Positions 45,320-54,539 are shown, counted from the stretch's first letter. The stretch is DNA of 64,000 nucleotides from Rhodanobacter spathiphylli B39 (GCF_000264295.1 NZ_AJXT01000005.1:62001-126000); one strand, 5' to 3'. Translations and numbers: made by a program. Notes: a model not told the origin generated them from the sequence alone.

Positions 45320-45624
45320 CTCTCTCGCCGCGGCACACCGTGGCGCCACCGATGATTCGCAAACGCCTGGCGCATGGCTGCGTCCGGGCGCCGTCAGCCG
45401 TTCCGCAAGCAGCATGGGAGCGCGGTTCCATCGACGTTTTCGGGTCAGGCTTGGCGAAACATGACAGCGCTGTCATAGTAGCTTCGATGGCGTCAGGTGC
45501 AGGAGCGGGCAGGGGTGGGCACGGGCAGTCCGTGTCGGTTCCTGCATACGTATTCAGCCGGACAGCGCCGCACGCACACCGCAGAATCGACTGCGATGAC
45601 TGGTCATGACGTTGGGGAGACGCG
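45320..45624. other. Intergenic region between recQ and the sugar porter gene
   Basis: These 305 bp have no gene with family resemblance. They hold the promoter and operator of the sugar-porter gene described below. Confidence 0.6.
45451..45479 (+). promoter_or_regulatory. Promoter with a LacI-type operator for the sugar porter
   Basis: TTGGCG (45451-45456), a 17-bp spacer and CATAGT (45474-45479) form a sigma-70-like promoter. TGACAGCGCTGTCA (45462-45475), a perfect 14-bp palindrome fitting the LacI-family half-site pattern with central CG, fills the spacer and overlaps the -10. The LacI-type gene at 47206 is the obvious candidate repressor. Confidence 0.65.
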
Positions 45625-47049
45625 ATGAGCACGATGGATGCAACCGGTGACGGCCTGGGGCGGCACGCCACGGCGCGAGTGGTATTGATATCGGCGGCGG
45701 CCGCGCTGGGCGGATTCCTGTTCGGCTTCGACACGGCCGTGATCAACGGCGCGGTCGACGCGATCCGCGGCAGCTTCGCGCTGGACGCGGCCCAGATCGG
45801 CTTCGCGGTGTCCTGTGCCCTGCTCGGTTCGGCGCTGGGCGCCTGGTATGCGGGCATGCTGGCCAACCGCTTCGGTCGCGTGCGCACCATGCAGGTGGCG
45901 GCGGTGCTGCTGGTCGCCAGCGCGATCGGTTCGGGAATGGCCACTGCGGTGTGGGACCTGATCCTGTGGCGACTGGTCGGCGGCATCGGCGTGGGCGTGG
46001 CCTCGGTGATCGCACCCACCTATATCGCCGAGGTGTCGCCGGCGAACATCCGCGGCCGGCTCGGCTCGATGCAGCAGCTGGCGATCGTGCTGGGCATCTT
46101 CGCCGCCCTGCTCAGCGATGCCTGGCTGAGCGGCGCAGCGGGCGGTGCCAGCCAGCCGTTGTGGCTGGGGCTGGCGGCGTGGCGCTGGATGTTCCTGGTC
46201 GCGACCCTGCCGGCGCTGATCTACGGCGTGCTGGTGCTGGGCGTGCCCGAATCGCCGCGCCACCTGGTGGCCAAGGGCCGCATCGATGAAGCCCGCATCG
46301 TGCTGCGCAAGGTGCTGAACATGCACAGCGAGGCAGCGCTGGACAACAAGCTGCATGACATCGAAGGCAGCCTGCGTTCGGAGCACAAGCCAAGGTTGAG
46401 CGACCTGCGCGGCAAGGCAGCCGGCCTGCTGCCGGTGGTCTGGATCGGCATCCTGCTGTCGGTGTTCCAGCAGTTCGTGGGTATCAACGTGATCTTCTAC
46501 TACTCGTCCACCCTGTGGCATTCGGTGGGCTTCAGCGAGGCCGACTCGTTCACCATCACGGTGGTCACCTCGATCGTCAACGTGCTGGTGACCCTGGTGG
46601 CGATCGCGCTGGTCGACAAGGTGGGGCGCAAGCCGCTGCTGGTGGTCGGCTCGGCCGGCATGGCGGTCACCCTGGGCGTGATGGCGTGGTGCTTCTCGCA
46701 AGCCACCGGCAGCGGCGCGGAACTGAGCCTGCCCGGCTCGGTCGGCATGGTGGCGCTGGTCGCGGCGAATGCCTACGTGGTGTTCTTCGGCGTCAGCTGG
46801 GGCCCGGTGGTCTGGGTGCTGCTGGGCGAGATGTTCCCCAATTCGATTCGTGCCACCGCGCTGGCGGTGGCCGCCGCGGCGCAGTGGCTGGCCAACTTCG
46901 CCATCACCAGCAGCTTCCCCGCGCTGGCCGAACTGGGCCTGACCTTCGCCTACGGCCTGTATGCCGGCTTCGCGTTGCTGTCGCTGCTGTTCGTATTGTC
47001 CGGCGTGCGCGAGACCCGCGGTGTCGAACTGGAGGACATGCGCGCATGA
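45625..47049 (+). CDS. MFS sugar porter
   Basis: A 474-residue member of the sugar porter family (XylE/GalP/GLUT-like) with twelve helices. Diagnostic motifs: GGFLFGFDTAVINGA in helix 1, NRFGRVR in loop 2-3, PTYIAEVSPANIRGRLGS, VPESPRHLVAKGR after helix 6, QQFVGINVIFYYSSTLW in helix 7, DKVGRKPLL and WVLLGEMFPNSIRATAL near helix 10-11. Proton-sugar symport is expected; the sugar cannot be specified. ATG 45625 with GGGGAG upstream. Followed by a LacI regulator 156 bp downstream, and preceded by a LacI-type operator. Confidence 0.93.
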   Translation: MSTMDATGDGLGRHATARVVLISAAAALGGFLFGFDTAVINGAVDAIRGSFALDAAQIGFAVSCALLGSALGAWYAGMLANRFGRVRTMQVAAVLLVASAIGSGMATAVWDLILWRLVGGIGVGVASVIAPTYIAEVSPANIRGRLGSMQQLAIVLGIFAALLSDAWLSGAAGGASQPLWLGLAAWRWMFLVATLPALIYGVLVLGVPESPRHLVAKGRIDEARIVLRKVLNMHSEAALDNKLHDIEGSLRSEHKPRLSDLRGKAAGLLPVVWIGILLSVFQQFVGINVIFYYSSTLWHSVGFSEADSFTITVVTSIVNVLVTLVAIALVDKVGRKPLLVVGSAGMAVTLGVMAWCFSQATGSGAELSLPGSVGMVALVAANAYVVFFGVSWGPVVWVLLGEMFPNSIRATALAVAAAAQWLANFAITSSFPALAELGLTFAYGLYAGFALLSLLFVLSGVRETRGVELEDMRA

Positions 47050-47205
47050 ACGCCTTCCCGCAAAAGAAGCCTGCCGCGGTGCAGCTGGCCTGTGCCGCGC
47101 GCGAGCAGAGAAGGAGCCGATACGACGCGCGCCGCGCAAACCGGCTAGGATTCGGAAACGACGGCACGGCGCCGTCGCAAGGGATGCCGGCGGATCGCGT
47201 TGCGG

Positions 47206-48228
47206 ATGAAGGCAAAGGCCACTTCAATCGACATTGCCCACCTGGCCGGGGTATCCCAGGCCACGGTGTCGCGTGCGCTGCGTGGCAGCCCGCTGGTCAA
47301 TGAGGAAACCCGGCGGCGCATCCAGGCCGCCGCCGACCAGCTCAACTACAAGGTCGACAAGAACGCGTCCAACCTGCGCAAGATGCACACCGGCACGCTG
47401 GCGCTGCTGTTCTTCGAGGACCCCACCGCCGACGAGTCCCACATCAACCCGTTCTTCCTGTCGATGCTGGGCTCGATCACCCGCGCCTGTGCCCTGCAGG
47501 GTTACGACCTGCTGATCTCGTTCCAGCAGTTCTCGCACGACTGGCACGCCGACTTCGCCGACAGCAAGAAGGCCGACGGGCTGATCCTGCTGGGCTACGG
47601 CGATTACCTGGCCTATACCGACAAGCTCGAAAAACTGGTCGACCAGGGCACCCGCTTCGTGCGCTGGGGCGCGGTGCTGCCCGACCAGCCCGGCGTGTCG
47701 ATCGGTTGCGACAATTTCGCCGGCGGCCTGGCGGTGGCCGAGCACCTGCTCGAGCGCGGCTGTCGCCGCATCGCGTTCCTGGGCGATGCCTCCAGCCACT
47801 ACCCGGAATTCTTCGGCCGTTATCGTGGCTACGTCCAGGCGCTGGAACAGGCCGGCATCGCGATCGATCCGGACCTGCAGCAGAACGCCGAAAGCACCGA
47901 GCATTCGGGCTACGAGGCGATGCGCGGACTGATCCTCAACGAAATCGGTTTCGATGCCGTGTTCGCCGCCAGCGACCTGATCGCGATCGGTGCGATGCGC
48001 GCATTGAGCGACCACGGCATGCGCGTGCCGCAGGATGTCGCGCTGGCCGGCTTCGACGACATCCCCATGGCCAGCTTCATCAACCCGCCGCTGACCACCG
48101 TGCTGCAGGACACCCGCCAGGCCGGCGAAGTGCTGGTCGACAGCCTGCTCGGCCTGATCCGGGGCGAGCCGGTGGACAGCGAAGTGCTGCCGGTGAAGCT
48201 GATGGTGCGCCGCTCCAGCCTGCGCTGA
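47206..48228 (+). CDS. LacI-family transcriptional regulator
   Basis: A 340-residue repressor. The N-terminal DNA-binding domain is SIDIAHLAGVSQATVSRALRGSPLV (in part) with the hinge KVDKNASNLRKMHTGTLAL; the remaining 280 residues form the sugar-binding periplasmic-type core (KKADGLILLGYGDYL, GCDNFAGGLAVAEHLLERGC, ASDLIAIGAMRALSDHGMR, ALAGFDDIPMASFINPPLTT). It probably controls the upstream sugar porter. ATG 47206; a TTG six bases earlier is less likely. Confidence 0.93.
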   Translation: MKAKATSIDIAHLAGVSQATVSRALRGSPLVNEETRRRIQAAADQLNYKVDKNASNLRKMHTGTLALLFFEDPTADESHINPFFLSMLGSITRACALQGYDLLISFQQFSHDWHADFADSKKADGLILLGYGDYLAYTDKLEKLVDQGTRFVRWGAVLPDQPGVSIGCDNFAGGLAVAEHLLERGCRRIAFLGDASSHYPEFFGRYRGYVQALEQAGIAIDPDLQQNAESTEHSGYEAMRGLILNEIGFDAVFAASDLIAIGAMRALSDHGMRVPQDVALAGFDDIPMASFINPPLTTVLQDTRQAGEVLVDSLLGLIRGEPVDSEVLPVKLMVRRSSLR

Positions 48229-48323
48229 GAAGGCCGGGTCGGCCGCCGTTGCGGCTGGTGTGGGTGATCCCGTAGTCTGCGGAGGTTGTCCGGGTTCCTC
48301 CGCACGACAGGATCGAGAGCGCC

Positions 48324-51206
48324 ATGGATCGCACCACGTCCGAGCTGGAATTTCACCAGGTGTTCGAGCGCATCACCGATGCGTACGTGGCGCTGGATCG
48401 GGACTGGCGCTACATCTACCTCAATGCGAAGGCCTGCGAGTTGTTCGGCCGTCGGGTGGAAGACCTGATCGGCCGGCACATCTGGACCGAATTCCCCGAA
48501 GGCGAGGGCCAGCCGTTCCAGCGCGCCTACGAACAGGCGATGGCCGACCAGCAGCCACGGCAGATCGAGGCGTGGTATCCGCCGTACCAGCGCTGGTTCG
48601 AGAACCGCATCTATCCGTCGGCGGAAGGCCTGACCATCTACTTCCTCGACATCAGCGAACGCAAACGGGCCGAACAGGAATTGCTGCAGCACCAGCGCAT
48701 GCTCTCGCAGGCGCAGCAGGTGGCGCACGTCGGCAGCTGGGAATGGGACATCGCGGAAAACCGGGTGACCTGGTCGGCGGAGCTGTATCGCATCTATGGG
48801 GTGACGCCGGCGCAGCACGCCGCCACGTTCGAGTCCTACCTGGCGCTGGTGCATCCGCAGGATCGCGAGCGCGTGCAGCAGACGATCGCCCAGGCCGTGA
48901 CCGGAACGCAGCCGTTCGAGTTCGAGGAACGCATCGTGCGCCCGGACGGCGCGGTACGCACCCTGCTCAGTCGCGGCATGGTCGAGGTCGACGCCGCCGG
49001 TCGCGCGGTGCGCCTGATGGGCGCCTGCCAGGACATCAGCGAGCGCAAGCGTGCCGAACAACTGGAAGCCGGCCAGCACGAAATCCTGGCCGGCATTGCG
49101 GCGCAGCGTCCGCTGGCGCAAAGCCTGGCGCAGATCGCCCACCTGCACGAGGCGATGAACCCCGGCGCGCTGTGCTCACTGCTGCTACTCGACGAAAGCG
49201 GGCAGCACGTGCTGCACGGCGCCGCGCCGAGTCTGCCGGAGGCCTACAGTCGCGCCCTGCATGGCCTGGCCATCGGCGAAGCGCAGGGTTCCTGCGGTAC
49301 CGCTGCGTGGCGACGCGAGCGCGTGGTGGTGGCCGACATCGCCAGCCATCCGTACTGGGCCAACTACAAGTCGCTGGCGCTGGCGCACGGCCTCAAGGCG
49401 TGCTGGTCCACGCCGGTGCTGGGCAGTGGCGGCAAGGTGCTGGGCACCTTCGCGGTGTATTTCCGCGAACTGCACGAGCCACGTCCGGAAGAGCTGTACA
49501 GCATCGACCGCATGTTGCCGCTCACCGGCGTGGCGATCGAAAGCGAGCAGCTCATCCGCCGCCTGCGCGAGCGTGACCGCTTCTTCGAGATGTCGCTGGA
49601 AATCTTCTGCATCATCGATCCGGCCGCACAGCGGCTGGTGCAGTTCAACCCCTCGTTGCCGCGCGTGACCGGCTACTCCGCCGACGAATTGAAGTCGCGC
49701 AGCTACCGCGAATTCCTGCGCGTGGAAAGCGACGTGTTCGACGTCGACCCGATGCAGCAATTCGATGCGGCCGGCCAGCGCATGCATGATTTCGTCAGCC
49801 GCTGCATCTGCCGCGACGGCAGCGAACGGCAACTGGAGTGGGTGTCGTTCGTGGCGCCCGACGGGCTGGTCTATGCCGTGGCGCGCGACATCACCGAGCG
49901 GCGGCGGGTCGAGGCCGAACTGGCTTACGCGTCCAGCCACGACCCGGTCACCGGCCTGCAGCATCACCTGTTGCTGGAACATGCGCTGTCGGAAATCCTG
50001 TGCTATCCGAACGTGCCGGCGTCGGTGCTGGTGGTGGGCCTGGACCGCTTCCAGCTGGTCAATGCCTCGGTCGGTCATCCCACCGGCGATGACGTGTTGC
50101 TGCGCCTCGCCACCCGGTTGCAGACGGCGCTGGGCGGGCGCGGCCGGATCGCCCGTTTCGCCGGCGATGAATTCATGGTGACGGTGGCCGGGATGCCTCC
50201 CGCCGCGGTGCTGGAGCTGGCCGAGGCGCTGCGGGCGGTGGTGGCCGAGCCGATCGAAGGTGAGGATTACCGGCTGCTGCTGACCGCCAGCGTGGGCGTC
50301 AGTCATTCGTCCGCGCATGGCACCGATGCGAGGAACCTGCTGCGCCGCGCCGAGGCGGCGATGAGCCAGGCCAAGCAGGAAGGGCGCGACCGCGTCTGCG
50401 AATTTTCGCTGGCCCAGATGCAGGAGCTGGAAGACCGCCTGCTGCTGGGCAACCATCTGCGCGATGCGATCCGGCTGGGCGAACTGGAGCTGCACTACCA
50501 GCCGCAGCATGCTGCCGCCGACCTGCGGTTGACCGGTTTCGAGGCGCTGCTGCGCTGGAACTGCCGCCAGCTCGGGCAGGTTTCACCGGCCCGCTTCATC
50601 CCGATTGCCGAAGCGCTCGGCCTGATGCACGAGATCGGCGGCTGGGTGCTCGACGTGGCCTGCCGGCAGGTACGCGAATGGCTTGACCTGGGCTATCGCG
50701 ACTTCACCGTCGCGGTGAACGTCTCGGCCCAGCAACTGCAGCGGCCCGGGCTGCTGGCCCAGGTGGCCGCATCGCTGCAGCGTCATGCCGTGCCGCCGGC
50801 GATGCTGGACATCGAGATCACCGAAAGCTCGCTGATGGAAAACGTGGGACGGGTGCAGCGCGCCCTGGCCGAGCTGAAGGCGCTGGGCATCAAGCTGTCG
50901 CTGGATGATTTCGGCACCGGCTATTCCAGCCTGGCCTATCTCAAGCAATTCCCGATCGACAAGCTGAAGATCGACCAGATCTTCGTGCGCGACCTGCCGC
51001 AGGACGCCGCGGATGCAGCGATCGTGCGCACCATCATCGCGGTGGCGCACGAGCTGCACATGGGCGTCGCAGCCGAAGGCGTGGCGACCGCGGAACAGGC
51101 GCAGTTCCTCGTCGGCGCCGGTTGCGACGAATTGCAGGGCCACCATCTCGGTCACGCCCTGAGCGCCAGCGAGGCGGCGCTGCGCCTGGATCGCGCCCGC
51201 GGCTAG
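48324..51206 (+). CDS. PAS/GAF sensor GGDEF-EAL protein (cyclic-di-GMP turnover)
   Basis: A 960-residue cytoplasmic multi-sensor protein: PAS-like domain 1 (~5-115), PAS domain 2 (~125-245, with HVGSWEWDIAENRVTWS), GAF domain (~255-410, SCGTAAWRRERVVVADI), PAS domain 3 (~415-540), GGDEF (~545-695) and EAL (~705-950). The GGDEF site reads RFAGDEFMV, so the first glycine is alanine. The EAL domain keeps FEALLRW, EITESSL, DDFGTGYSS and EGVAT, expected for an active phosphodiesterase, though KIDQ replaces KIDR/KIDK-S. No membrane segment is seen. ATG 48324. The stop overlaps that of the next gene on the other strand. Confidence 0.92.
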   Translation: MDRTTSELEFHQVFERITDAYVALDRDWRYIYLNAKACELFGRRVEDLIGRHIWTEFPEGEGQPFQRAYEQAMADQQPRQIEAWYPPYQRWFENRIYPSAEGLTIYFLDISERKRAEQELLQHQRMLSQAQQVAHVGSWEWDIAENRVTWSAELYRIYGVTPAQHAATFESYLALVHPQDRERVQQTIAQAVTGTQPFEFEERIVRPDGAVRTLLSRGMVEVDAAGRAVRLMGACQDISERKRAEQLEAGQHEILAGIAAQRPLAQSLAQIAHLHEAMNPGALCSLLLLDESGQHVLHGAAPSLPEAYSRALHGLAIGEAQGSCGTAAWRRERVVVADIASHPYWANYKSLALAHGLKACWSTPVLGSGGKVLGTFAVYFRELHEPRPEELYSIDRMLPLTGVAIESEQLIRRLRERDRFFEMSLEIFCIIDPAAQRLVQFNPSLPRVTGYSADELKSRSYREFLRVESDVFDVDPMQQFDAAGQRMHDFVSRCICRDGSERQLEWVSFVAPDGLVYAVARDITERRRVEAELAYASSHDPVTGLQHHLLLEHALSEILCYPNVPASVLVVGLDRFQLVNASVGHPTGDDVLLRLATRLQTALGGRGRIARFAGDEFMVTVAGMPPAAVLELAEALRAVVAEPIEGEDYRLLLTASVGVSHSSAHGTDARNLLRRAEAAMSQAKQEGRDRVCEFSLAQMQELEDRLLLGNHLRDAIRLGELELHYQPQHAAADLRLTGFEALLRWNCRQLGQVSPARFIPIAEALGLMHEIGGWVLDVACRQVREWLDLGYRDFTVAVNVSAQQLQRPGLLAQVAASLQRHAVPPAMLDIEITESSLMENVGRVQRALAELKALGIKLSLDDFGTGYSSLAYLKQFPIDKLKIDQIFVRDLPQDAADAAIVRTIIAVAHELHMGVAAEGVATAEQAQFLVGAGCDELQGHHLGHALSASEAALRLDRARG

Positions 51207-52126
51207 CGGTTTTCCGCGGACACCGGCAATCCCAGGATCAGCCGCTTGGCCAGGCGCGGCTGGCGCAGTTGCTCCAGCCACCAGCTCAGCGCGCGACCTT
51301 CATGATCGCTGCGCCAGGCGACGTAGAGCGTATTCGGCTCGCGCGGCTCGCTCATGGCCTTCTCGATCAGCTGGCCGCTCCGCAGCAGGGCGCTGGCGCG
51401 ATGTCGCGGCAGCCAGCCCACGCCCAGGCCATCGCGCTGGGCGAGGATCTTGGCGCGCATGCTGGGCACCGCCAGCGTCGCCTGCCCACCGACGATGCCG
51501 TAGGCGCGGCCGACGTTGCGCGAGGAGTCGGCCACCACCACCGAACGATGGGCGCCGACCGCGTCCTGTGACAGCGGCCCGGCGACTTTCGCCAGCGGGT
51601 GCCGCGGCGATACGGCGAACACCCAGTCCATCGTGCCCAGCTCGAACCAGCGCAACTTGGGCATCGCCGGCGGCTCGTTGGTGGCGCCCACCACCAAGTC
51701 GGCCCGGCCCTCGCGCAAGGCTTCCCAGGTGCCGCCGAGCACCTCGTGGGTCAGGCGCAGGCGCACGCCGGACTGCAGCGCGTCGAACGCGCGGATCACC
51801 GGCAGCAGCGTCTCGAACTCCAGGATCTCGTCGGTGACGACGTGCAGCCGGTCTTCCCAGCCGTTGGCCACCTGCTTCACGCGCTGGTTCAGGCGGGCCA
51901 CGTCCTGTACCAGCCGGCCCGCCTCGCGGGTGAGCAGCTCGCCGGCCGGGGTCAGTTGCAGACGGTAGCGGCGGCGGTCGAACAGCAACGCGTCGAAACG
52001 TGTTTCCAGCTGACGCGCCGCATGCGAGACGGTCGAGGGCGCCTTGCCCAGGTGGGCTGCCGCGCGGGACAGGCTGCCGGTGCTGCGGATCGCCTCCAGC
52101 AGGGCCAGTTCGTCGTCGGACAACAT
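51203..52126 (-). CDS. LysR-family transcriptional regulator
   Basis: A 307-residue LysR regulator. DNA-binding region: LALLEAIRSTGSLSRAAAHL, KAPSTVSHAARQLETRFDAL; the effector domain includes LHVVTDEILEFETLLPVIRA and ADLVVGATNEPP. It is related to YhaJ/DhcR-like regulators. Divergent from two SDR genes that it presumably regulates. ATG 52126 with AAGGAGTTGCAC upstream. Its stop overlaps that of the GGDEF/EAL gene in the opposite orientation by three bases (CTAG). Confidence 0.9.
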   Translation of the reverse strand: MLSDDELALLEAIRSTGSLSRAAAHLGKAPSTVSHAARQLETRFDALLFDRRRYRLQLTPAGELLTREAGRLVQDVARLNQRVKQVANGWEDRLHVVTDEILEFETLLPVIRAFDALQSGVRLRLTHEVLGGTWEALREGRADLVVGATNEPPAMPKLRWFELGTMDWVFAVSPRHPLAKVAGPLSQDAVGAHRSVVVADSSRNVGRAYGIVGGQATLAVPSMRAKILAQRDGLGVGWLPRHRASALLRSGQLIEKAMSEPREPNTLYVAWRSDHEGRALSWWLEQLRQPRLAKRLILGLPVSAENR

Positions 52127-52136
52127 GTGCAACTCC

Positions 52137-52155
52137 TTCGAACGAGTTCGTCGAA
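52137..52155. promoter_or_regulatory. Candidate LysR operator
   Basis: TTCGAACGAGTTCGTCGAA, with inverted TTCGA/TCGAA ends, lies between the LysR start (52126) and the SDR start (52230), overlapping the LysR leader. LysR regulators recognise T-N11-A palindromes of this size; assignment is by position. Confidence 0.45.
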
Positions 52156-52229
52156 ACGATGGTACGGCAAACGCCACGCCGGCGATCAGGATGGCCCCAC
52201 TGAAACACCACCCGTCACTGGAGCACCTC

Positions 52230-52979
52230 ATGAACCGTTTCGAAGGCAAGTCCGTACTCGTCACCGGCGGCAGCAGCGGCATCGGCCTGGCCGCCGCCCA
52301 CGCGTTCGCCGCCGAAGGCGCGCGCGTCATCATCACCGGGCGCGACAGCGCCGCGCTGGCCGAGGCCAGGGCTGCGCTGGGCGGCAACGCCATCGCCCTG
52401 CGCAACAACGCCGGCGTGGTCGCCGAGGCAAGGGACCTGGCTGCCGCTCTGGCCAGCCAGCAGATCCGCCTCGACGCGGTGTTCATCAATGCCGGCAGCG
52501 CGAAGTTCGCGCCGTTCGCCGACGTCGACGAGGCGCTGTGGGACCAGAGCTTCGGTACCAACGTCAAGGGCGCCTATTTCCAGATCCAGGCCTTGTTGCC
52601 GCTGCTCGATGCCGGCGCCTCGATCGTGCTGAACGGTTCGATCAACGCGCACATCGGCATGCCGAATTCGTCGGTCTACGCCGCCAGCAAGGCCGCGCTG
52701 ATCTCGCTGGCAAAGACGCTCTCGGCCGAACTGCTGCCCCGCGGCGTGCGCGTCAACGTGGTCAGCCCCGGCCCGATCAGCACGCCGCTGTACGGCAAGC
52801 TGGGCATGGACGCGGCCACGCTGGAAGCCACCGCCGCCCAGATCCAGGGCCAGGTGCCGCTGGGCCGCTTCGGCACGCCGCAGGAAGTGGCCGCCACCGT
52901 GCTGCACCTGTCCGCCGCCGAATCGGCCTTCATCGTCGGCAGCGAAATCATCGTCGACGGTGGCATGAGCCAGCTGTAA
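52230..52979 (+). CDS. Short-chain dehydrogenase/reductase
   Basis: A 249-residue classical SDR with TGGSSGIGLAAAHAFAAEGA, FINAGSAKF (NAG motif), LNGSINAHIG (catalytic serine), YAASKAALISLAKTLS and VNVVSPGPISTPLYGK, and the C-terminal SEIIVDGG of the fabG-like group. Substrate unknown; the closest recognisable group is that of small ketone or glucose dehydrogenase-like enzymes. ATG 52230, GGAGCACCTC before it. A related SDR gene follows after 120 bp; both are likely controlled by the divergent LysR. Confidence 0.9.
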   Translation: MNRFEGKSVLVTGGSSGIGLAAAHAFAAEGARVIITGRDSAALAEARAALGGNAIALRNNAGVVAEARDLAAALASQQIRLDAVFINAGSAKFAPFADVDEALWDQSFGTNVKGAYFQIQALLPLLDAGASIVLNGSINAHIGMPNSSVYAASKAALISLAKTLSAELLPRGVRVNVVSPGPISTPLYGKLGMDAATLEATAAQIQGQVPLGRFGTPQEVAATVLHLSAAESAFIVGSEIIVDGGMSQL

Positions 52980-53099
52980 GGCGACGCAGCGCGCCCGATC
53001 GCGCTATTGATCAAGGTCGGGCACGTTCCTGCAAGACCGGCGGCGATCGGTGCGCGATCGTCGCCTTTCGCTCGTATCCGCCACCCACGCAGGAACTCC

Positions 53100-53852
53100 A
53101 TGAACACCTCATTGCAGGACAAGATCGTCCTGGTCACCGGCGGCAGCGCCGGCATCGGCCTGGCCACGGCCAGGGCTTTCATCGACGCCGGTGCGTTCGT
53201 CTACGTCACCGGCCGGCGCCAGCCGGAGCTGGATGCGGCGGTCGCCACGCTGGGTCCGCGCGCCGTGGGCCTTCGCGCCGATGCGGTCAGCCTGGACGAC
53301 ATCCGCAAGGTGTTCTCGCGGATCGCCGAGGATCATCGCCGGCTGGACGTGCTGTACGCGAACGCCGGCTTCTACGAGTTCGGCCGGCTCGGCGACATCA
53401 CCGAGGAACACCTCGACCGCAGCTTCGACACCAATGTGCGCGGGCTGGTGTTCGCGGTGCAGGGCGCGCTCCCGCTGATGCGCGAAGGCGGCTCGGTGAT
53501 CCTCACCGGCTCGATCGTGGCCACGCGCGGCGCCGAGGCCTTCAGCATCTACGCCGCCAGCAAGGCGGCCGTGCGCTCGCTCGCACGCAGCTGGGCGGTC
53601 GAGCTGAAGGATCGCGGCGTACGCGTCAACGTGGTCAGTCCCGGCCCGATCGACACTCCCGGGCTGGGCGGCCTGGCCGGCGAACCGGCCAACCTGGCGC
53701 CGCTGAAACAGCACCTGGCCTCGACCGTGCCGATGGCACGCATGGGTCGGCCGGACGAGGTGGCTCACGCCGTGCTGTTCCTGGCCTCGGACCAGGCCAG
53801 CTTCATCACCGGTGCCGAGCTGACCGTCGACGGCGGCGCGAGCCAGCTCTGA
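53100..53852 (+). CDS. Short-chain dehydrogenase/reductase
   Basis: A 250-residue SDR resembling its upstream neighbour (same opening VLVTGGSAGIGLATARAF, YANAGFYEF, LTGSIVATRG, YAASKAAVRSLARSW, VNVVSPGPIDTPG and the SFITGAELTVDGGASQL ending). The two appear to be an old tandem duplication. Cofactor is uncertain (VTGRRQPEL after strand 2 suggests NADP). ATG 53100, with CAGGAACTCC upstream. Substrate unknown. Confidence 0.9.
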   Translation: MNTSLQDKIVLVTGGSAGIGLATARAFIDAGAFVYVTGRRQPELDAAVATLGPRAVGLRADAVSLDDIRKVFSRIAEDHRRLDVLYANAGFYEFGRLGDITEEHLDRSFDTNVRGLVFAVQGALPLMREGGSVILTGSIVATRGAEAFSIYAASKAAVRSLARSWAVELKDRGVRVNVVSPGPIDTPGLGGLAGEPANLAPLKQHLASTVPMARMGRPDEVAHAVLFLASDQASFITGAELTVDGGASQL

Positions 53853-53964
53853 AACAGCGATGGGGCGCTGCCTTTTTCGTACCACGGGCGACCGGTTCGT
53901 GACAGGCGTGCCGGCCATGGCGGGCGATGATCCCTGCCTGTGCGGGATACGTCACAATTATGAC

Positions 53965-53993
53965 TTGACAGAAACAGCCTAGGCAGATAAATT
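53965..53993 (+). promoter_or_regulatory. Promoter and operator of the first marR gene
   Basis: TTGACA (53965-53970), exactly 17 bp, TAAATT (53988-53993) form a near-consensus sigma-70 promoter, 26 bp before the marR start. AACAGCCTAGGCAGATAAAT (53973-53992) fills the spacer and overlaps the -10. The same 20 bp is present in reverse orientation at 54493-54512, so this is very likely the MarR site. Confidence 0.8.
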
Positions 53994-54018
53994 GCGGCCG
54001 TCATCGAGGAGACGGTCA

Positions 54019-54477
54019 ATGAAAACCACGCCAGCCAGCATCAAGTCGCAGCTCTCCACGGGCGAGCTCGGCTTCCTGATCACCGGCGTGCGCAACGCGA
54101 TCTGGAGTTCGATCGAGCGCGAGCTGCAGCCGCTGGACATCACCGCGGCGCAGTTCGTGGTGTTCAACACCATCGCCAAGGGTCGCGGCAGCACCATCGG
54201 CGACCTGTGCCGGGTGCTGGGTTACGACTCCGGCGCGATGACCCGGTTGCTGGATCGCATCGAGAAGAAGGGCCTGGTTCGACGCGTGGCCAATCCGGAT
54301 GACCGGCGCAGCTACCTGATCGAGCTGACCGAGCAAAGCGCGGCGCTGGTGCCGAAGGCGCGGCGCCACGTGCAGGCGGTTTTCGGCGAGCTGCTGCAGG
54401 GTTTCGACGAGCGCGAAGCCGTGGCGCTGAAGGCCTCGCTGGAAAAGATCCTGGAAAACGCCGCACGCAGCGGCTGA
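54019..54477 (+). CDS. MarR-family transcriptional regulator
   Basis: A 152-residue MarR regulator with the winged helix: AAQFVVFNTIAKGRGSTIGD, LCRVLGYDSGAMTRLLDRIEKKGLV (partial) and RRVANPDDRRSYLIELTEQ (the wing DDRR motif). It sits directly upstream of a tripartite efflux operon and between two inverted copies of a 20-bp site, so it most likely represses both itself and the pump, relieved by a phenolic or other small ligand. ATG 54019 with GAGGAGACGG upstream. Confidence 0.92.
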   Translation: MKTTPASIKSQLSTGELGFLITGVRNAIWSSIERELQPLDITAAQFVVFNTIAKGRGSTIGDLCRVLGYDSGAMTRLLDRIEKKGLVRRVANPDDRRSYLIELTEQSAALVPKARRHVQAVFGELLQGFDEREAVALKASLEKILENAARSG

Positions 54478-54492
54478 GGCTTTTGTACCGGC

Positions 54493-54512
54493 ATTTATCT
54501 GCCTAGGCTGTT
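54493..54512. promoter_or_regulatory. Second MarR operator, inverted copy, before the efflux operon
   Basis: ATTTATCTGCCTAGGCTGTT is the exact reverse complement of the 20 bp at 53973-53992. It lies 16 bp after the marR stop and 28 bp before the outer-membrane factor start, in the right place to control the pump genes. Confidence 0.8.
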
Positions 54513-54539
54513 TTATCCCCACCTATCGAGGTTGCCAGG

